Source: Paracoccaceae bacterium (lineage in GTDB: Bacteria; Pseudomonadota; Alphaproteobacteria; Rhodobacterales; Rhodobacteraceae). From it: DNA of 64,000 nt. The stretch covers positions 62,001 to 126,000 of the forward strand of contig JAFIEO010000024.1 in assembly GCA_020832445.1 (NCBI GenBank), read 5' to 3'. Positions within the stretch are counted from its first letter, which is position 1. Every line of letters begins with the position of its first letter. Below, in pieces: positions 35,563 through 47,133 of this stretch. A program made the position numbers and the translations under genes. The notes below the pieces were generated by a model, which made no database searches, was not told where the DNA came from, and saw only the letters and a program-made list of their open reading frames with translations.

Positions 35563-37455
35563 TCAACCTTTCGGGTAGCCCAACCCCTGAAGCGCTTTTG
35601 CAATCTCTGGCAGTATGGCGGGGTCGTCAATCGTGGCTGGCATCTTGTAATCCTTGCCGTCTGCGATGCTGGCCATTGTCGCGCGCAATATCTTGCCAGA
35701 CCGCGTCTTGGGCAGGCGGTCTACCACCACCGCCAGCTTGAATGCGGCGACGGGGCCAATCCTGTCGCGCACCAGTTTCACACATTCCTGCGCAATCGCT
35801 GCATTGTCGCGTGTTGTGCCGGAATTCAGGCACAGGAAACCCAAGGGCAGCTGGCCTTTCAGGTCATCTGCTATACCGATCACGGCGCATTCTGCGACAT
35901 CAGGGTGGCTTGCAAGCACTTCTTCCATGCCGCCGGTTGACAGGCGGTGTCCGGCAACGTTGATCACGTCATCTGTGCGCGCCATGATATAGACATAGCC
36001 ATCCGCATCCACATATCCCGCATCCCCTGTTGCGTAATAGCCGGGAAACTGGTCCAGATAGCTTTTGCGAAAGCGGTCTTCGGCGTTCCACAATGTGGGC
36101 AGCGTGCCGGGGGGCAGGGGCAGCTTGATGGCAATGGCGCCCAATGTGTTCGCGCCGACCGGATTGCCACCTTCATCAAGCACATGAATGTCATAGCCGG
36201 GCATCGCGACCGCAGGCGATCCCAGCTTGACCGGCAGGGGTTCGACCCCCATCGGGTTTGCCGCAATCGGCCAGCCGGATTCGGTTTGCCACCAATGGTC
36301 AATGACAGGCACCTTCAACTGGTCTTGCGCCCATTCAATGGTGTCAGGGTCGGCGCGTTCGCCTGCCAGATAGACAGTTTTCAGGCACGACAGGTCATAT
36401 TTGCCCACAAACTCGCCTTTGGGATCTTCGCGTTTGACGGCGCGAAAGGCCGTAGGCGCGGTGAAGAAGCTTTTGACCTTATGCTCGGAAATTACCCGCC
36501 AGAAAGTGCCTGCATCGGGGGTGCCGATGGGTTTGCCTTCGAATACGATGGTGGTGTTGCCAGCGATCAGCGGCGCATAGCAGATATAGCTGTGTCCCAC
36601 GACCCAGCCCACATCGCTTGCTGCCCAGAACACATCGCCGGGGTCCACATCATAGATATTCTTCATCGTCCATTGCAGTGCCACAAGATGGCCCGCAGTC
36701 GGGCGCACCACCCCCTTGGGCTGGCCTGTCGTGCCGGACGTATACAGCACATAGGCGGGATGGTCCCCCTCGACCGGCACGCATTCAGCCGATGCAACAC
36801 CGTATTGAAACGCATGCCAGTCATAATCCCGGCCATCCGTCAGCTTGGCCACTTCCTGTTCGCGCTGGAAGATGACGCAGAAATCAGGCGTGTGTGATGC
36901 CAGTTCAATCGCGCCATCCAGCAGCGGTTTGTAATGAATAACGCGCCCCGGTTCCAGCCCGCAGGATGCGGCGATAATGCATTTGGGTTGCGCGTCATTG
37001 ATCCGTACGGCCAACTCATTTGCGGCAAACCCACCGAATACCACGGAATGAATCGCCCCCAGCCGCGCGCAGGCCAGCATTGCCTCCAGGGCTTCGGGGA
37101 TCATGGGCATGTAGATGATAACGCGGTCGCCCTTTTGCACGCCCTTTGCGCGCAGCGCCCCCGCGAGAGAGGCCACGCGGTCGCGCATTTCACGATATGT
37201 CAGTTCGCGTTTTGAATGGGTGACGGGGCTGTCATGGATAACGGCCACCTGTTCGCCGCGCCCTGCATCAACATGGCGGTCCAGCGCATTCCAGCAGGTA
37301 TTGACCAGCCCATCCTTGAACCATTCATACAAGGGGGCGTTGTCGTCGAACAATGCCTTGGACGGGGGGCGCACCCAGTCGATTTTCTGCGCTTGTTCCA
37401 TCCAGAACCCGTTGGGGTCCGAAATCGACCATTGGTGCAAATCGGCGTAACGCAT
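35563..37455 (-). CDS. prpE: Propionyl-CoA synthetase
   Basis: 630 residues from ATG 37455, which has GGGAGGGAC upstream; the track ORF adds nine codons. An Acs-like ANL enzyme with YTSGTTGQPKGVVR, WAASDVGWVVGHSYICYAPL, DHWWQTESGWPIAANPMG and KTRSGKILRATM. The SGWPIAANP segment and the opening YADLHQWSISDPNGFW are those of PrpE, not Acs. It makes propionyl-CoA, or other short acyl-CoAs, from acid, ATP and CoA. It follows maeB on the same strand after 202 bases with TTTGCAAA boxes. Confidence 0.93.
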   Translation of the reverse strand: MRYADLHQWSISDPNGFWMEQAQKIDWVRPPSKALFDDNAPLYEWFKDGLVNTCWNALDRHVDAGRGEQVAVIHDSPVTHSKRELTYREMRDRVASLAGALRAKGVQKGDRVIIYMPMIPEALEAMLACARLGAIHSVVFGGFAANELAVRINDAQPKCIIAASCGLEPGRVIHYKPLLDGAIELASHTPDFCVIFQREQEVAKLTDGRDYDWHAFQYGVASAECVPVEGDHPAYVLYTSGTTGQPKGVVRPTAGHLVALQWTMKNIYDVDPGDVFWAASDVGWVVGHSYICYAPLIAGNTTIVFEGKPIGTPDAGTFWRVISEHKVKSFFTAPTAFRAVKREDPKGEFVGKYDLSCLKTVYLAGERADPDTIEWAQDQLKVPVIDHWWQTESGWPIAANPMGVEPLPVKLGSPAVAMPGYDIHVLDEGGNPVGANTLGAIAIKLPLPPGTLPTLWNAEDRFRKSYLDQFPGYYATGDAGYVDADGYVYIMARTDDVINVAGHRLSTGGMEEVLASHPDVAECAVIGIADDLKGQLPLGFLCLNSGTTRDNAAIAQECVKLVRDRIGPVAAFKLAVVVDRLPKTRSGKILRATMASIADGKDYKMPATIDDPAILPEIAKALQGLGYPKG

Positions 37456-37569
37456 GACTGTCCCTCCCATGAACCTGAGCATTGCTCATCAGATAGACGA
37501 CAGCAGCGCGCGCGCGCAATCCTGTTAACGGGAACATCATGTGTGGAACGCAAAAATTTGCACATTTGC

Positions 37570-37587
37570 TTTGCAAATTTTTGCAAA
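37570..37587. promoter_or_regulatory. TTTGCAAA tandem palindromes upstream of prpE
   Basis: TTTGCAAA-tt-TTTGCAAA, with extra half-sites just before it (ATTTGCACATTTGC from 37556) and a third full box at 37629-37636. As I recall, the short-chain fatty acyl-CoA regulator family (ScfR; PccR in R. sphaeroides) recognises paired TTTGCAAA boxes. It lies about 115 bases upstream of the prpE start. Confidence 0.65.
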
Positions 37588-37597
37588 TTCACGAGAT

Positions 37598-37621
37598 CCC
37601 CGCCCTTTTGCTGGGGCGGGG
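37598..37621 (-). terminator. Hairpin between maeB and prpE
   Basis: A perfect 8-bp stem CCCCGCCC/GGGCGGGG with an 8-nt loop, about 37 bases after the maeB stop. No T-tract follows on the minus strand, so ending may be partial or Rho-aided. Confidence 0.45.
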
Positions 37622-37657
37622 TGACGGGTTTGCAAATCTCTGGCCGGTATTGCGCCC

Positions 37658-39937
37658 TTAGCCGTAAATGGATACCGGCGTTCCGGCCAGCGCCGACATG
37701 TTCAACAGCCCGCGCGGGGTGATGGACGGGGTGACAATATGCGCAGTGTTGCCCATGCCCATAAGGATTGGGCCAACTTCCAGTGCATCGCCGCGCATCT
37801 TCAGAATATTGCGCACCCCGCTGGCGGCATCTGTATTGGCGAATATCAGCACATTGGCAGGTTCGGCAAAGCGTGCACTGGGCAGCATGCGTGCCCGTAG
37901 CGCGGGGTCCAGCGCCGCATCTACATGCATTTCGCCCTCATAGTCGAAATCCAGACCGGCCGCGTCCAGTATTTCAAGGGCTGCGCGCATGTTGCGCCCC
38001 GAGGGCGTGTCCAGATTGCCGAACTGGCTGTGCGAGCAAAGCGCAATCTTGGGGTCCAGCCCGAAGCGGCGCACATGGCGGGCGGCACCGATGGCAGTTT
38101 CGGCAATCTGCTGGGGCGTCGGGTTCGGGTGAACCTGCGTGTCGGCAATAAACAGGTTCCCTTCTTGCTGGATCATCAGACTTAGCGCGCCCACGGGGTG
38201 GCGGTCTTTGCTGCCCAGAATCTGGGTGACATAGTTCAAATGCCACAGGAACTGCCCGAATGTCCCGCAGATCAGACTGTCGGCATCGCCCCTGTGCACC
38301 ATGATTGCGCCGATGGCTGTGGTGTTCGTGCGCAAAATGGCACGCGCCAGATCGGGGGTGACCCCGCTGCGTTCCATCAAGCTGTGATAGCTTTGCCAGT
38401 AATCGCGGTAGCGCGGGTCATCTTGCGGGTTGACCAGTTCGAAATCGCGCCCCGGCTGGATGGACAGGCCCGCGCGTTCCAGCCGCATGTTCACCACCTC
38501 TGGCCGTCCGATCAGGATGGGCACTTCGGTGGTTTCTTCCAGCATGGCGGATGCGGCGCGCAAGACGCGCTCATCCTCGCCTTCGGCAAAGACGATGCGC
38601 CGCGACGCGGCGCGCGCGGCTTCAAATACAGGCCGCATGATCATGGCCGACCGGAACACCGATGCATCAAGTTTGGCCTTATAGGCGGTCAGGTCGTCCA
38701 GCGGGCGTTTGGCCACGCCTGATTCCATGGCCGCCTTGGCCACCGCGCTGGCCACAACGCCCATCAGGCGCGGATCAAACGGTTTCGGAATCAAATAGTC
38801 CGGCCCGAAGCTTAACTGTTCGCCCTTATAGGCGGCGGCGGCTTCGGCACTGGTGGTGGCGCGTGCAAGGGCGGCAATCCCTTCGACACAGCCGATCTGC
38901 ATGGCATCGTTGATTTCGGTTGCGCCCACATCCAGCGCACCGCGGAAAATGAACGGAAAGCACAACACGTTATTGACCTGATTGGGAAAATCCGACCGGC
39001 CAGTCGCAATAATCGCATCGGGGGCGACTTCGCGCACCTGATCGGGCAGGATTTCCGGTGTCGGGTTGGCCAGCGCGAAGATGATCGGGCGCCTGCCCAT
39101 GCGCGCGACATGTGCAGCAGTCAATGCGCCGGGACCGGACAGGCCCAGAAACAGATCCGCGCCGTCAATCACATCATCCAGTGTGCGCTTGTCGGTGGCT
39201 TGTGCAAAGGCGGATTTTTGCGGGTTCATATCCTGCTCTCGGCCTTTATGGACCAGCCCGTGAATGTCGCACAGCCATATATTTTCGCGCCGCACGCCCA
39301 GTTTCACCAGCATGTTCAGGCAGGCAATTCCGGCCGCGCCGCCCCCTGTGCTGACAATCTTGATATCCTCGAATGCCTTGCCCGCAACGCGCAGCGCATT
39401 TGTGGCCGCCGCCCCCACGACAATGGCCGTGCCGTGCTGGTCGTCATGGAACACCGGAATGCCCATGCGTTCACGGCAGATCCGTTCCACGATGAAGCAA
39501 TCCGGTGCCTTGATATCTTCCAGATTGATCGCGCCAAACGTGGGTTCCAGCGCGCAGACAATATCTGCCAGCCGTTCGGGGTCCGGCTCGTTCAGTTCAA
39601 TATCAAAACAGTCAATATTGGCGAATTTCTTGAACAGAACCGCCTTGCCCTCCATCACCGGCTTGGACGCCAGCGCCCCGATATTGCCAAGGCCCAGCAC
39701 AGCCGTGCCGTTGGTGACCACAGCCACCAGATTGCCGCGCGCGGTGTAGCGGGCCGCATCTTCGGGGTTTGCCTTGATTTCCAGGCAGGCTTCGGCCACG
39801 CCGGGGGAATAGGCGCGCGACAGGTCATACCCGTTGGCCAGCGGTTTGGTCGGACGCACTTCCAACTTACCGGGGCGCGGATATTCATGATAGATCAGGG
39901 CAGGATGACGGCTGTCATCCGATGGCAGGTCGGTCAT
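37658..39937 (-). CDS. maeB: NADP-dependent malic enzyme with phosphotransacetylase-like C-terminal domain
   Basis: 759 residues from ATG 39937, the MaeB length; the track ORF start is upstream of the real one. The N-terminal malic domain has [37 protein letters not shown] and [10 protein letters not shown]. The C-terminal 330 residues are phosphotransacetylase-like ([25 protein letters not shown]) but regulatory rather than catalytic in this family. It decarboxylates malate to pyruvate with NADPH, used during growth on acetate and C4 acids. That matches the acs and prpE genes nearby. Confidence 0.96.
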   Translation of the reverse strand: MTDLPSDDSRHPALIYHEYPRPGKLEVRPTKPLANGYDLSRAYSPGVAEACLEIKANPEDAARYTARGNLVAVVTNGTAVLGLGNIGALASKPVMEGKAVLFKKFANIDCFDIELNEPDPERLADIVCALEPTFGAINLEDIKAPDCFIVERICRERMGIPVFHDDQHGTAIVVGAAATNALRVAGKAFEDIKIVSTGGGAAGIACLNMLVKLGVRRENIWLCDIHGLVHKGREQDMNPQKSAFAQATDKRTLDDVIDGADLFLGLSGPGALTAAHVARMGRRPIIFALANPTPEILPDQVREVAPDAIIATGRSDFPNQVNNVLCFPFIFRGALDVGATEINDAMQIGCVEGIAALARATTSAEAAAAYKGEQLSFGPDYLIPKPFDPRLMGVVASAVAKAAMESGVAKRPLDDLTAYKAKLDASVFRSAMIMRPVFEAARAASRRIVFAEGEDERVLRAASAMLEETTEVPILIGRPEVVNMRLERAGLSIQPGRDFELVNPQDDPRYRDYWQSYHSLMERSGVTPDLARAILRTNTTAIGAIMVHRGDADSLICGTFGQFLWHLNYVTQILGSKDRHPVGALSLMIQQEGNLFIADTQVHPNPTPQQIAETAIGAARHVRRFGLDPKIALCSHSQFGNLDTPSGRNMRAALEILDAAGLDFDYEGEMHVDAALDPALRARMLPSARFAEPANVLIFANTDAASGVRNILKMRGDALEVGPILMGMGNTAHIVTPSITPRGLLNMSALAGTPVSIYG

Positions 39938-40114
39938 GTTGGTCCCCCGAGTTTGATTTTGTTTAGTATTAAACCAAATTGCCGCAAGGGCAAGTTCTGC
40001 TTTCCCTCGGGTTCCGGTAGCGGTGCGCGCGCGGCGGGGTAACGCCCGCTTGCAATGCGCCGCGCCCCGACGCAAAATCGCGCCTCGGCATCATTCTGGA
40101 ATAATGGGGGGCAT

Positions 40115-40507
40115 ATGACGCTATTGCTGGAAGCACGCAGATTGCGCGACATGGCCTATGCACCCTATTCCGGTTTTCAGGTGGGCGCGGCGTTGCGCAG
40201 CACGGACGGTCGGGTTTTTGGCGGCTGCAATGTGGAAAATGCGGCCTATCCCGAAGGGTTATGTGCCGAAGCCGGTGCCATAGCCGCCATGGTCGCGGGT
40301 GGTGCGCGCGAAATTGCGGAAATCGTGGTGGTGGCCGACAGCCCCACGCCGGTGCCCCCCTGTGGCGGCTGCCGCCAGAAGATCGCTGAATTTGCCAGCG
40401 CGGATACGCATGTCACCATGGTCACCCTTTCGGGGCAGGAACGGACAATGACGCTGGCCGAATTGCTGCCCGGTGCCTTCGGGCCAAGCCATATGGACAA
40501 AGGCTGA
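40115..40507 (+). CDS. cdd: Cytidine deaminase
   Basis: 130 residues from ATG 40115. A short tetrameric-type cytidine deaminase: YSGFQVGAAL, GCNVENAAYPEGLCAEAGAI with CAE supplying a zinc cysteine and the catalytic glutamate, and PPCGGCRQ giving the other two zinc cysteines. It converts cytidine and deoxycytidine to the uridines. The stop overlaps deoB by one base, starting a four-gene nucleoside-salvage operon. Confidence 0.95.
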   Translation: MTLLLEARRLRDMAYAPYSGFQVGAALRSTDGRVFGGCNVENAAYPEGLCAEAGAIAAMVAGGAREIAEIVVVADSPTPVPPCGGCRQKIAEFASADTHVTMVTLSGQERTMTLAELLPGAFGPSHMDKG

Positions 40508-41709
40508 TGGCGCGCGCATTCCTTGTTGTGCTGGATTCCGTCGGGTGCGGCGGGGCACCTGATGCCGCCGATTTCGGGGACCACGGGGCCAATACACTTG
40601 GACATGTGATCGCGGCTTGTGCCAACGGGCGGGCAGAGGACGGGCGCAGCGGCCCGCTTCAGGTGCCGGTTATGGACGGGCTGGGGCTGGGGGCTGCGGT
40701 GCGGCTGGCGTCGGGTATGGCCACGCCGGGGCTGACCGCCACGCCGCACGGGATGTGGGGCGCCGCGACAGAGGTGTCGTTGGGCAAGGACACACCGTCC
40801 GGCCATTGGGAACTGGCAGGTGTGCCGGTGCCATGGGCATGGACGTATTTCCCACGGCAAGTGCCAGCCTTTCCGCCGGACCTTGTGGCGCAGATTTGCG
40901 CGCTTGCAGGCACTGACGGGATATTGGGCAATTGTCACGCGGCGGGAATACCAATTGTGCAGGAACTGGGGGACGCGCATCTGCGCACGGGCTGGCCCAT
41001 CTGCTATACATCCGCCGATTCCGTGGTGCAGATTGCAGCGCATGAAACGGGTTTCGGGTTGGACCGATTGCACAGGCTTTGTGCCGATCTGGCCCCTGCG
41101 TTGCATGCCATGCGCGTGGGGCGGGTGATTGCGCGGCCGTTTGTGGGAACGCAGGATGCAGGGTTTGTGCGAACCGGCAACAGGCGCGATTTTGCCATGC
41201 GCCCCCCCGCACCAACATTATGCGACTGGGTTCAGGACGCGGGCGGGCAGGTGCATGCCGTGGGTAAGATCGGCGACATATTTTCGGGACAGGGCATAAC
41301 GCAGAAATATAAGGGTGATGATGATGGTGCACTTTTCGAACATTTTTTGGGATTGCTGGTCAGTGCGGATGCAGGTTCCTTGACTTTTTGCAACTTTGTT
41401 GAATTTGATACGCTGTATGGCCATACGCGTGACGTTTCGGGCTATGCGCGTGCGCTGGAACGCTTCGACAAGGTGGCAGGGCAAGCATTGGCGCAAATGC
41501 GCGCGGGCGATATGCTGGTGATCACCGCCGATCACGGGAATGACCCGACTGCACCGGGCACTGACCATACGCGCGAACGCGTTCCGGTGCTGGTGGCGGG
41601 CTATGGTGCGCACCAGATCGGCCATTGTGCCTTTGCTGATGTCGCCGCCAGCATTGCCGCACATCTGGGTGTCCCCGCCAATGGCCCGGGACGGAGTTTT
41701 TTGCCATGA
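40507..41709 (+). CDS. deoB: Phosphopentomutase
   Basis: 400 residues of the alkaline-phosphatase superfamily. Metal-ligand motifs are present: LDSVGCGGAPDA at the N-terminus, KDTPSGHWE, TSADSVVQIAAHE, and near the end ITADHGNDPTAPGTDHTRE. It interconverts (deoxy)ribose 1- and 5-phosphate, linking nucleoside breakdown to central metabolism. It overlaps cdd by one base and add by four. Confidence 0.96.
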   Translation: MARAFLVVLDSVGCGGAPDAADFGDHGANTLGHVIAACANGRAEDGRSGPLQVPVMDGLGLGAAVRLASGMATPGLTATPHGMWGAATEVSLGKDTPSGHWELAGVPVPWAWTYFPRQVPAFPPDLVAQICALAGTDGILGNCHAAGIPIVQELGDAHLRTGWPICYTSADSVVQIAAHETGFGLDRLHRLCADLAPALHAMRVGRVIARPFVGTQDAGFVRTGNRRDFAMRPPAPTLCDWVQDAGGQVHAVGKIGDIFSGQGITQKYKGDDDGALFEHFLGLLVSADAGSLTFCNFVEFDTLYGHTRDVSGYARALERFDKVAGQALAQMRAGDMLVITADHGNDPTAPGTDHTRERVPVLVAGYGAHQIGHCAFADVAASIAAHLGVPANGPGRSFLP

Positions 41710-42719
41710 TGCACCGTCACACGCTTGCCGCCCTTCCAAAGCTGGAACTGCATCTGCATCTGGAAGGGGCGGCACCGCCCGCCTTCATCCGCGAGCGTGC
41801 CAAGCGCAACCATGTCGACCTTTCAGGGGTGTTCGATGATCAGGGGCAATATCGCTGGCAGGGTTTTTCCAGCTTTCTGTCCGTCTATGATGCGGTTTGC
41901 ACGGCCCTGAAAACCCCGCAGGATTTTCACGACCTGACATTGGCTGTGCTGGAAAATTCCGCCAGTCATGGTGTCATCTACACCGAATGTTTTTTGTCGC
42001 CGGATTTCTGTGGTGGCGGGGATTTAAGTGCATGGTGCGACCATCTGGCCGCGATTGACGCTGCGGCACAGACTGCGCAGGCGCAATCCGGTATTGTCAT
42101 GCGTGCCATTGTGACCTGCATACGCCATAACGGCCCCGAACAGGCGCGCAGGATTGCCATCTGTGCGCAGGAAACAGCGGGCCAGTTCGTCACGGGTTTT
42201 GGGATGGCTGGCGATGAGGCGCAGTTTCGGCCCAAGGATTTCATCTGGTCCTTTGATGCCGCGCGCGAAGCGGGGCTGGGCCTGACTGCGCATGCAGGTG
42301 AATGGGCGGACCCGGATGCCATTCGCGCCACCTTGCAGGATTTGCGGGTGTCGCGCATTGGCCACGGCGTGCGCGCGATTGAAGATCCCGCAGTGCTTGA
42401 AACACTGGCCGAAACGGGTGTGGTGCTGGAAATCTGCCCCGGGTCCAATATCGCGCTGGGTCTTTATGCGAAATTGCCCGATCATCCGGTTGCCAAGTTG
42501 CGCGATGCGGGCGTAAAGGTCACGGTGTCCACAGATGACCCGCCGTTCTTTGGCACCAGCATGACGCAGGAATATAGCGGGCTTGCACAGTGCTTTGGCT
42601 GGGGCAGGGATGAGTTTGCCGACATCGCGCGCATTGCGCTTGATGCGGCTTTTATTGATGCGCCTGCGCGCGCAGTGCTACAAAACCGACTGGAGGAAGC
42701 ATGTCCCACCCTGACCTGA
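41706..42719 (+). CDS. add: Adenosine deaminase
   Basis: 337 residues. The zinc histidines in [14 protein letters not shown], the TAHAGE segment with zinc histidine and catalytic glutamate, [10 protein letters not shown], and [19 protein letters not shown] with the last metal aspartates are all present. The reaction is adenosine to inosine. An adenine deaminase of the same fold cannot be fully excluded, but the salvage context supports adenosine. The last 19 bases overlap upp. Confidence 0.92.
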   Translation: MMHRHTLAALPKLELHLHLEGAAPPAFIRERAKRNHVDLSGVFDDQGQYRWQGFSSFLSVYDAVCTALKTPQDFHDLTLAVLENSASHGVIYTECFLSPDFCGGGDLSAWCDHLAAIDAAAQTAQAQSGIVMRAIVTCIRHNGPEQARRIAICAQETAGQFVTGFGMAGDEAQFRPKDFIWSFDAAREAGLGLTAHAGEWADPDAIRATLQDLRVSRIGHGVRAIEDPAVLETLAETGVVLEICPGSNIALGLYAKLPDHPVAKLRDAGVKVTVSTDDPPFFGTSMTQEYSGLAQCFGWGRDEFADIARIALDAAFIDAPARAVLQNRLEEACPTLT

Positions 42720-43336
42720 CCATTATCGAGCACCCTCTGGTCGTGCATAAACTGTCGATGATGCGCGAAAAATCACTGTCCAGCCGTGATTTCCGCAGCC
42801 TGTTGCGCGAAATCAGCCAGTTTCTGGCCTATGAAGTCACGCGCGACCTGCCGCTGCGCCTGCAAACCATCACCACCCCCGTGACCGAGATGCAGGCCCC
42901 CGTGCTGGATTGCCCCGATCCGGTTCTGGTGTCCATTCTGCGGGCGGGCAACGGGCTGCTGGACGGCATGCTGGAAGTGCTGCCGACCGCGCGTGTGGGC
43001 TATATTGGCCTGTATCGCGACGAGGCGACGCTGCGTCCGGTGCAATATTACTGCAAACTGCCCCCAGAACTGGCGGGCAGGCGTATCATTGTTGTCGATC
43101 CCATGCTGGCAACGGGCCATTCTGCGGCGGCAGCGATTGACCTGATCAAGGCCGCAGGCGCCACGGATATTGTGTTTCAATGCCTGCTGGCCGCCCCCGA
43201 AGGTGTGGAATGTATGGCGCGCGCACACCCCGATGTGCGCATTGTCACGGCCGCGCTGGATGAATGCCTGAACGAGCACGGATATATCGTTCCGGGACTA
43301 GGGGATGCGGGTGACCGGATATTTGGCACATCATAA
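42701..43336 (+). CDS. upp: Uracil phosphoribosyltransferase
   Basis: 211 residues, normal for Upp. [27 protein letters not shown] at the N-terminus, the [23 protein letters not shown] segment, the PRPP loop [20 protein letters not shown] and the C-terminal [24 protein letters not shown] are all characteristic. It makes UMP from uracil and PRPP. GGAGGAAGC precedes its ATG inside the end of add. Confidence 0.97.
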   Translation: MSHPDLTIIEHPLVVHKLSMMREKSLSSRDFRSLLREISQFLAYEVTRDLPLRLQTITTPVTEMQAPVLDCPDPVLVSILRAGNGLLDGMLEVLPTARVGYIGLYRDEATLRPVQYYCKLPPELAGRRIIVVDPMLATGHSAAAAIDLIKAAGATDIVFQCLLAAPEGVECMARAHPDVRIVTAALDECLNEHGYIVPGLGDAGDRIFGTS

Positions 43337-43412
43337 GCCACGCCACTGCCCGAATCGGGTTTACTTTCAAATCAGTTAAGGGGCATGCTTCTAGGGTTGA
43401 AGCGGGGGTTTC

Positions 43413-44231
43413 ATGTCTGTCAGATTATTTGCAATTACGACTGTTTTTTCCATTGCCCTGATTTCGGGTGCGGGTGCCCAGACAAATGGATCTGGGCCTG
43501 CCGAACTGCCGCCCGCAGGCTATGATGCGCGCGAATTTGTCGACAGCCGCGGTTGTGTCTTTTTGCGTTCCACATTCGGGGGGGCTGTCACATGGGTGCC
43601 GCGTTTCGGCGCGGACCGCCAGCCGGTTTGTGATGGCACGCCCAGCATTCGCGCAGAAGTGCGAAGCCCGTCTGTTCAGACAATACCGCAACCGTCAGGT
43701 TCCGTTGTCCGCCCTGCACCTGTTATGGGCGGGAAAGAACCTGTTCGCGCCACTGCAAGCGCGCGCCGGACAGCCCCGCGCCGCACTGGTCCGCGTCAGG
43801 CCGATGCGTCCGGCCGCCACCCTGATTGCCCGTTGAATGCACCCTTCGGTCAGGTTGTGCGCACCAGTGATGCGCGCCTGATGGTGCTGTGCGTGGGCCA
43901 CCCCGATCATTTTCCGCAAGGTTTGGGGCCGAATGCAGGCCATCATGGCCCCATAGCCCTGCCGTCAAACACCGTGATGCCAACAACTGCGCCAGTGCGG
44001 CAGGTTGCGCGCCAGCATGGCAGTCATGTGCAGGTTGGCAGTTTCAGGGTGCCGGACAACGCCACGCGCCTGCGCGCGCGGTTGCAGGCGCAGGGCCTGC
44101 CTGCGGGTATTCATGTGGCGCAGGGTTTGAATGTGGTGACAGTCGGCCCGTTTGCCGGGGCCGATCAGGCCCATCATGCAATGCAGGTCGTTCGCGGAAT
44201 GGGATTTCGGGACGCGTTTTTCCGCCGGTGA
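43413..44231 (+). CDS. Secreted SPOR-domain protein
   Basis: 272 residues. Residues 1-22 are a signal peptide (LFAITTVFSIALISGAGA, cleavage near AQT). The middle is a proline- and arginine-rich linker, and the C-terminal 70 residues form a SPOR domain (HVQVGSFRVPDNATRLRARLQAQGLP, VVTVGPFAGADQAHHAM). SPOR domains bind denuded septal glycan, so the protein is probably a periplasmic cell-wall factor. The first half keeps two cysteines in SRGCVFLRS and QPVCDGTP. No partner is adjacent. Confidence 0.85.
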   Translation: MSVRLFAITTVFSIALISGAGAQTNGSGPAELPPAGYDAREFVDSRGCVFLRSTFGGAVTWVPRFGADRQPVCDGTPSIRAEVRSPSVQTIPQPSGSVVRPAPVMGGKEPVRATASARRTAPRRTGPRQADASGRHPDCPLNAPFGQVVRTSDARLMVLCVGHPDHFPQGLGPNAGHHGPIALPSNTVMPTTAPVRQVARQHGSHVQVGSFRVPDNATRLRARLQAQGLPAGIHVAQGLNVVTVGPFAGADQAHHAMQVVRGMGFRDAFFRR

Positions 44232-44315
44232 TGCGTCTTGCACAAAGGTGCTGCGCGCTTTCGTGATGTGCGACGCCGCGTGATCAGGCGGCCCAAGGCA
44301 CGCGCAATGCGCCCG

Positions 44316-45218
44316 TCACGTCGCAGGCTTGCGCGCTGCGCCCCTGCTGCGGCTGACAATCAATCCTGAAATGATTATCCCCATTGCCAGCAGAATGCGT
44401 GGCGACAGATCCTCTGACAGGATCATGACGCCCAACAACACCGACCATACCGGCACATGGTAATTCACTTGCGCCAGAAAACTTGGTCCCGCGCTGCGGA
44501 TAATGCTGATTTTCAACAAGGTTGCCAAGCCAGTGGGCAAAAGCCCCAGGAAAAGCAATGCCAGCAACGGGCGCGGTTCGGGCAAGGCTGGAATGCCTTC
44601 TTGCCACAGTGCTGCGGGCAGCATGATGGCACTGGCCACCCAAAGTGCCAGCACGCCAAATGCCATCGGGTGAACATCTGGGCAGCGGCGCGTCACAATC
44701 GACCCGACCGCATAGCTTAATGCCGCCGCAAGGCACCCCAGCCGTGCCAGCGCTTCCAACTCGGACCCCGATACGGCCAGAACACCTGGGCCGATCAGGA
44801 CGCCAACCCCCAACAGACCCAGCATGAACCCGCCTGCTTTCGCGTTGTTTAGCCGTTCACCTGGAACCAGAAAATGTGCAAACCCCAGCACGAATAACGG
44901 GATGGCCGCCATGCTGATGCCGGCAAAACCCGATGTGACATGCTGTTGTGACCAGCTTAGCAAAAAGAACGGCAGCGCGCTTGAAAACACCCCCATCGCG
45001 GCCGCAAACCCCCAAACCTCCGGCCGTGACGGCAGCCTGACGCGCAAAACAAGCGCAACGCCTGTCAGTGTCAGTGCGCCGATCACAATACGGCCCGCAG
45101 CTACCCAAAGCGGCGCAAACCCTTCCAGTGCGATTGCAATTCCCAGAAAGGATGCACCCCAGATCAGGCCAAGCGTGATCAGCGATATCCAGTTTGACAA
45201 GGTCGGGGTGGTTGGCAT
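44316..45218 (-). CDS. EamA/DMT-family transporter
   Basis: 300 residues from ATG 45218 (AAGGGCC upstream); the longer track start has no ribosome site. Ten membrane segments in two EamA repeats: ITLGLIWGASFLGIAIALEGFAPLWVAAGRI near the N-terminus and LLFLGLLPTGLATLLKISIIRSAGPSFLAQVNYHVPVWSVLLGVMILSE in the second half. The substrate is unknown; many such proteins export amino acids or metabolites. It is convergent with the SPOR gene and divergent from the Flp-like gene. Confidence 0.9.
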   Translation of the reverse strand: MPTTPTLSNWISLITLGLIWGASFLGIAIALEGFAPLWVAAGRIVIGALTLTGVALVLRVRLPSRPEVWGFAAAMGVFSSALPFFLLSWSQQHVTSGFAGISMAAIPLFVLGFAHFLVPGERLNNAKAGGFMLGLLGVGVLIGPGVLAVSGSELEALARLGCLAAALSYAVGSIVTRRCPDVHPMAFGVLALWVASAIMLPAALWQEGIPALPEPRPLLALLFLGLLPTGLATLLKISIIRSAGPSFLAQVNYHVPVWSVLLGVMILSEDLSPRILLAMGIIISGLIVSRSRGAARKPAT

Positions 45219-45420
45219 GGAAGCGGCCCTTGGGTTGTGCGATGTCTTGAACATGTGCAGTAGTGCGATGGTGTTGGCGCGATGTCCAGCCACGATGTCA
45301 GGGAGGGGCTATAAGCTGTAACCACGACAGAGTCGCAAAATGGTCCGAATTCAGCCCTAGAAATCACGTTTTGTCAGGGTGTTCTCCGTCAGATCAGGCG
45401 CAGTCAAGGAATGGAATGGC

Positions 45421-45906
45421 ATGCGAATTTGCGGTAAACAGGAATGCGTTCGCGACCTTTGGGATTCCGAGTCCGGGGCAGTCACTGTAGACTGGGTCGT
45501 CCTCTCTGCGGCCGTGATCGGGCTGGGCGCGTTTTCTGTGGTCCAGATCGGTCAAGGCAGCACAGAGCTTGCCAATTCTATCCAAGGCAGTTTGCGGTTT
45601 GTCCTGTCCCAAGAGCCCGCAGAAGATGGGCCACGCTACAGTATTCAGCGCCTCTCGGATGCTCAGTTGGAGCAATGGACCACAACCTATGCCGACCAGA
45701 CAGATTCGCAGCTTCTTGCTTCGGTTCAGTTACGGCACGACCAGTTCATGTCGCATCTGGACGCGCAACAATGGTCGCAGGCCCTACAGCGTATAGATTA
45801 TTACCATATTATCGAGCAGGAACTGGCGACGCGTTCATTGCAGCGCCCGGATGACATGCCGGGGGCGCACGCGCTGTTTGACATGTATAACGACGCGCGC
45901 AGCTGA
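45421..45906 (+). CDS. Flp-pilin-like small membrane protein with C-terminal extension
   Basis: 161 residues from ATG 45421, which has AAGGAATGG upstream. After a short charged start comes ESG-AVTVDWVVLSAAVIGLGAFSVVQIGQG. That is the layout of a type IVb (Flp) prepilin: a glycine cleavage site, an acidic residue at +5 (Asp in place of the usual Glu) and a hydrophobic helix. Unlike Flp pilins it then has about 110 hydrophilic, Gln-rich residues. No tad genes are near. It may be a pseudopilin or simply a bitopic membrane protein. Confidence 0.6.
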   Translation: MRICGKQECVRDLWDSESGAVTVDWVVLSAAVIGLGAFSVVQIGQGSTELANSIQGSLRFVLSQEPAEDGPRYSIQRLSDAQLEQWTTTYADQTDSQLLASVQLRHDQFMSHLDAQQWSQALQRIDYYHIIEQELATRSLQRPDDMPGAHALFDMYNDARS

Positions 45907-45938
45907 ATCTGACACGCCCCAGCACGAAGTTGAACACT

Positions 45939-45968
45939 CTGCCCCCACCCCAAAAAGGGCAGGGGCAG
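45939..45968. terminator. Hairpin between convergent genes
   Basis: CTGCCCC and GGGGCAG pair over 7 bp across a 16-nt loop in the 73-base gap between the Flp-like gene and the 3' end of ilvC. No T-tract follows in either direction. Confidence 0.4.
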
Positions 45969-45979
45969 TGATGCGATGT

Positions 45980-47115
<1,136 letters not shown>

Positions 47116-47133
47116 GAATATAGTGTAATATCC

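Noticed and set aside
35436-35630. 64-codon minus-strand ORF between hpt and prpE
   Set aside because: It overlaps the end of prpE, contains the dispersed motif, and has no protein-like features.
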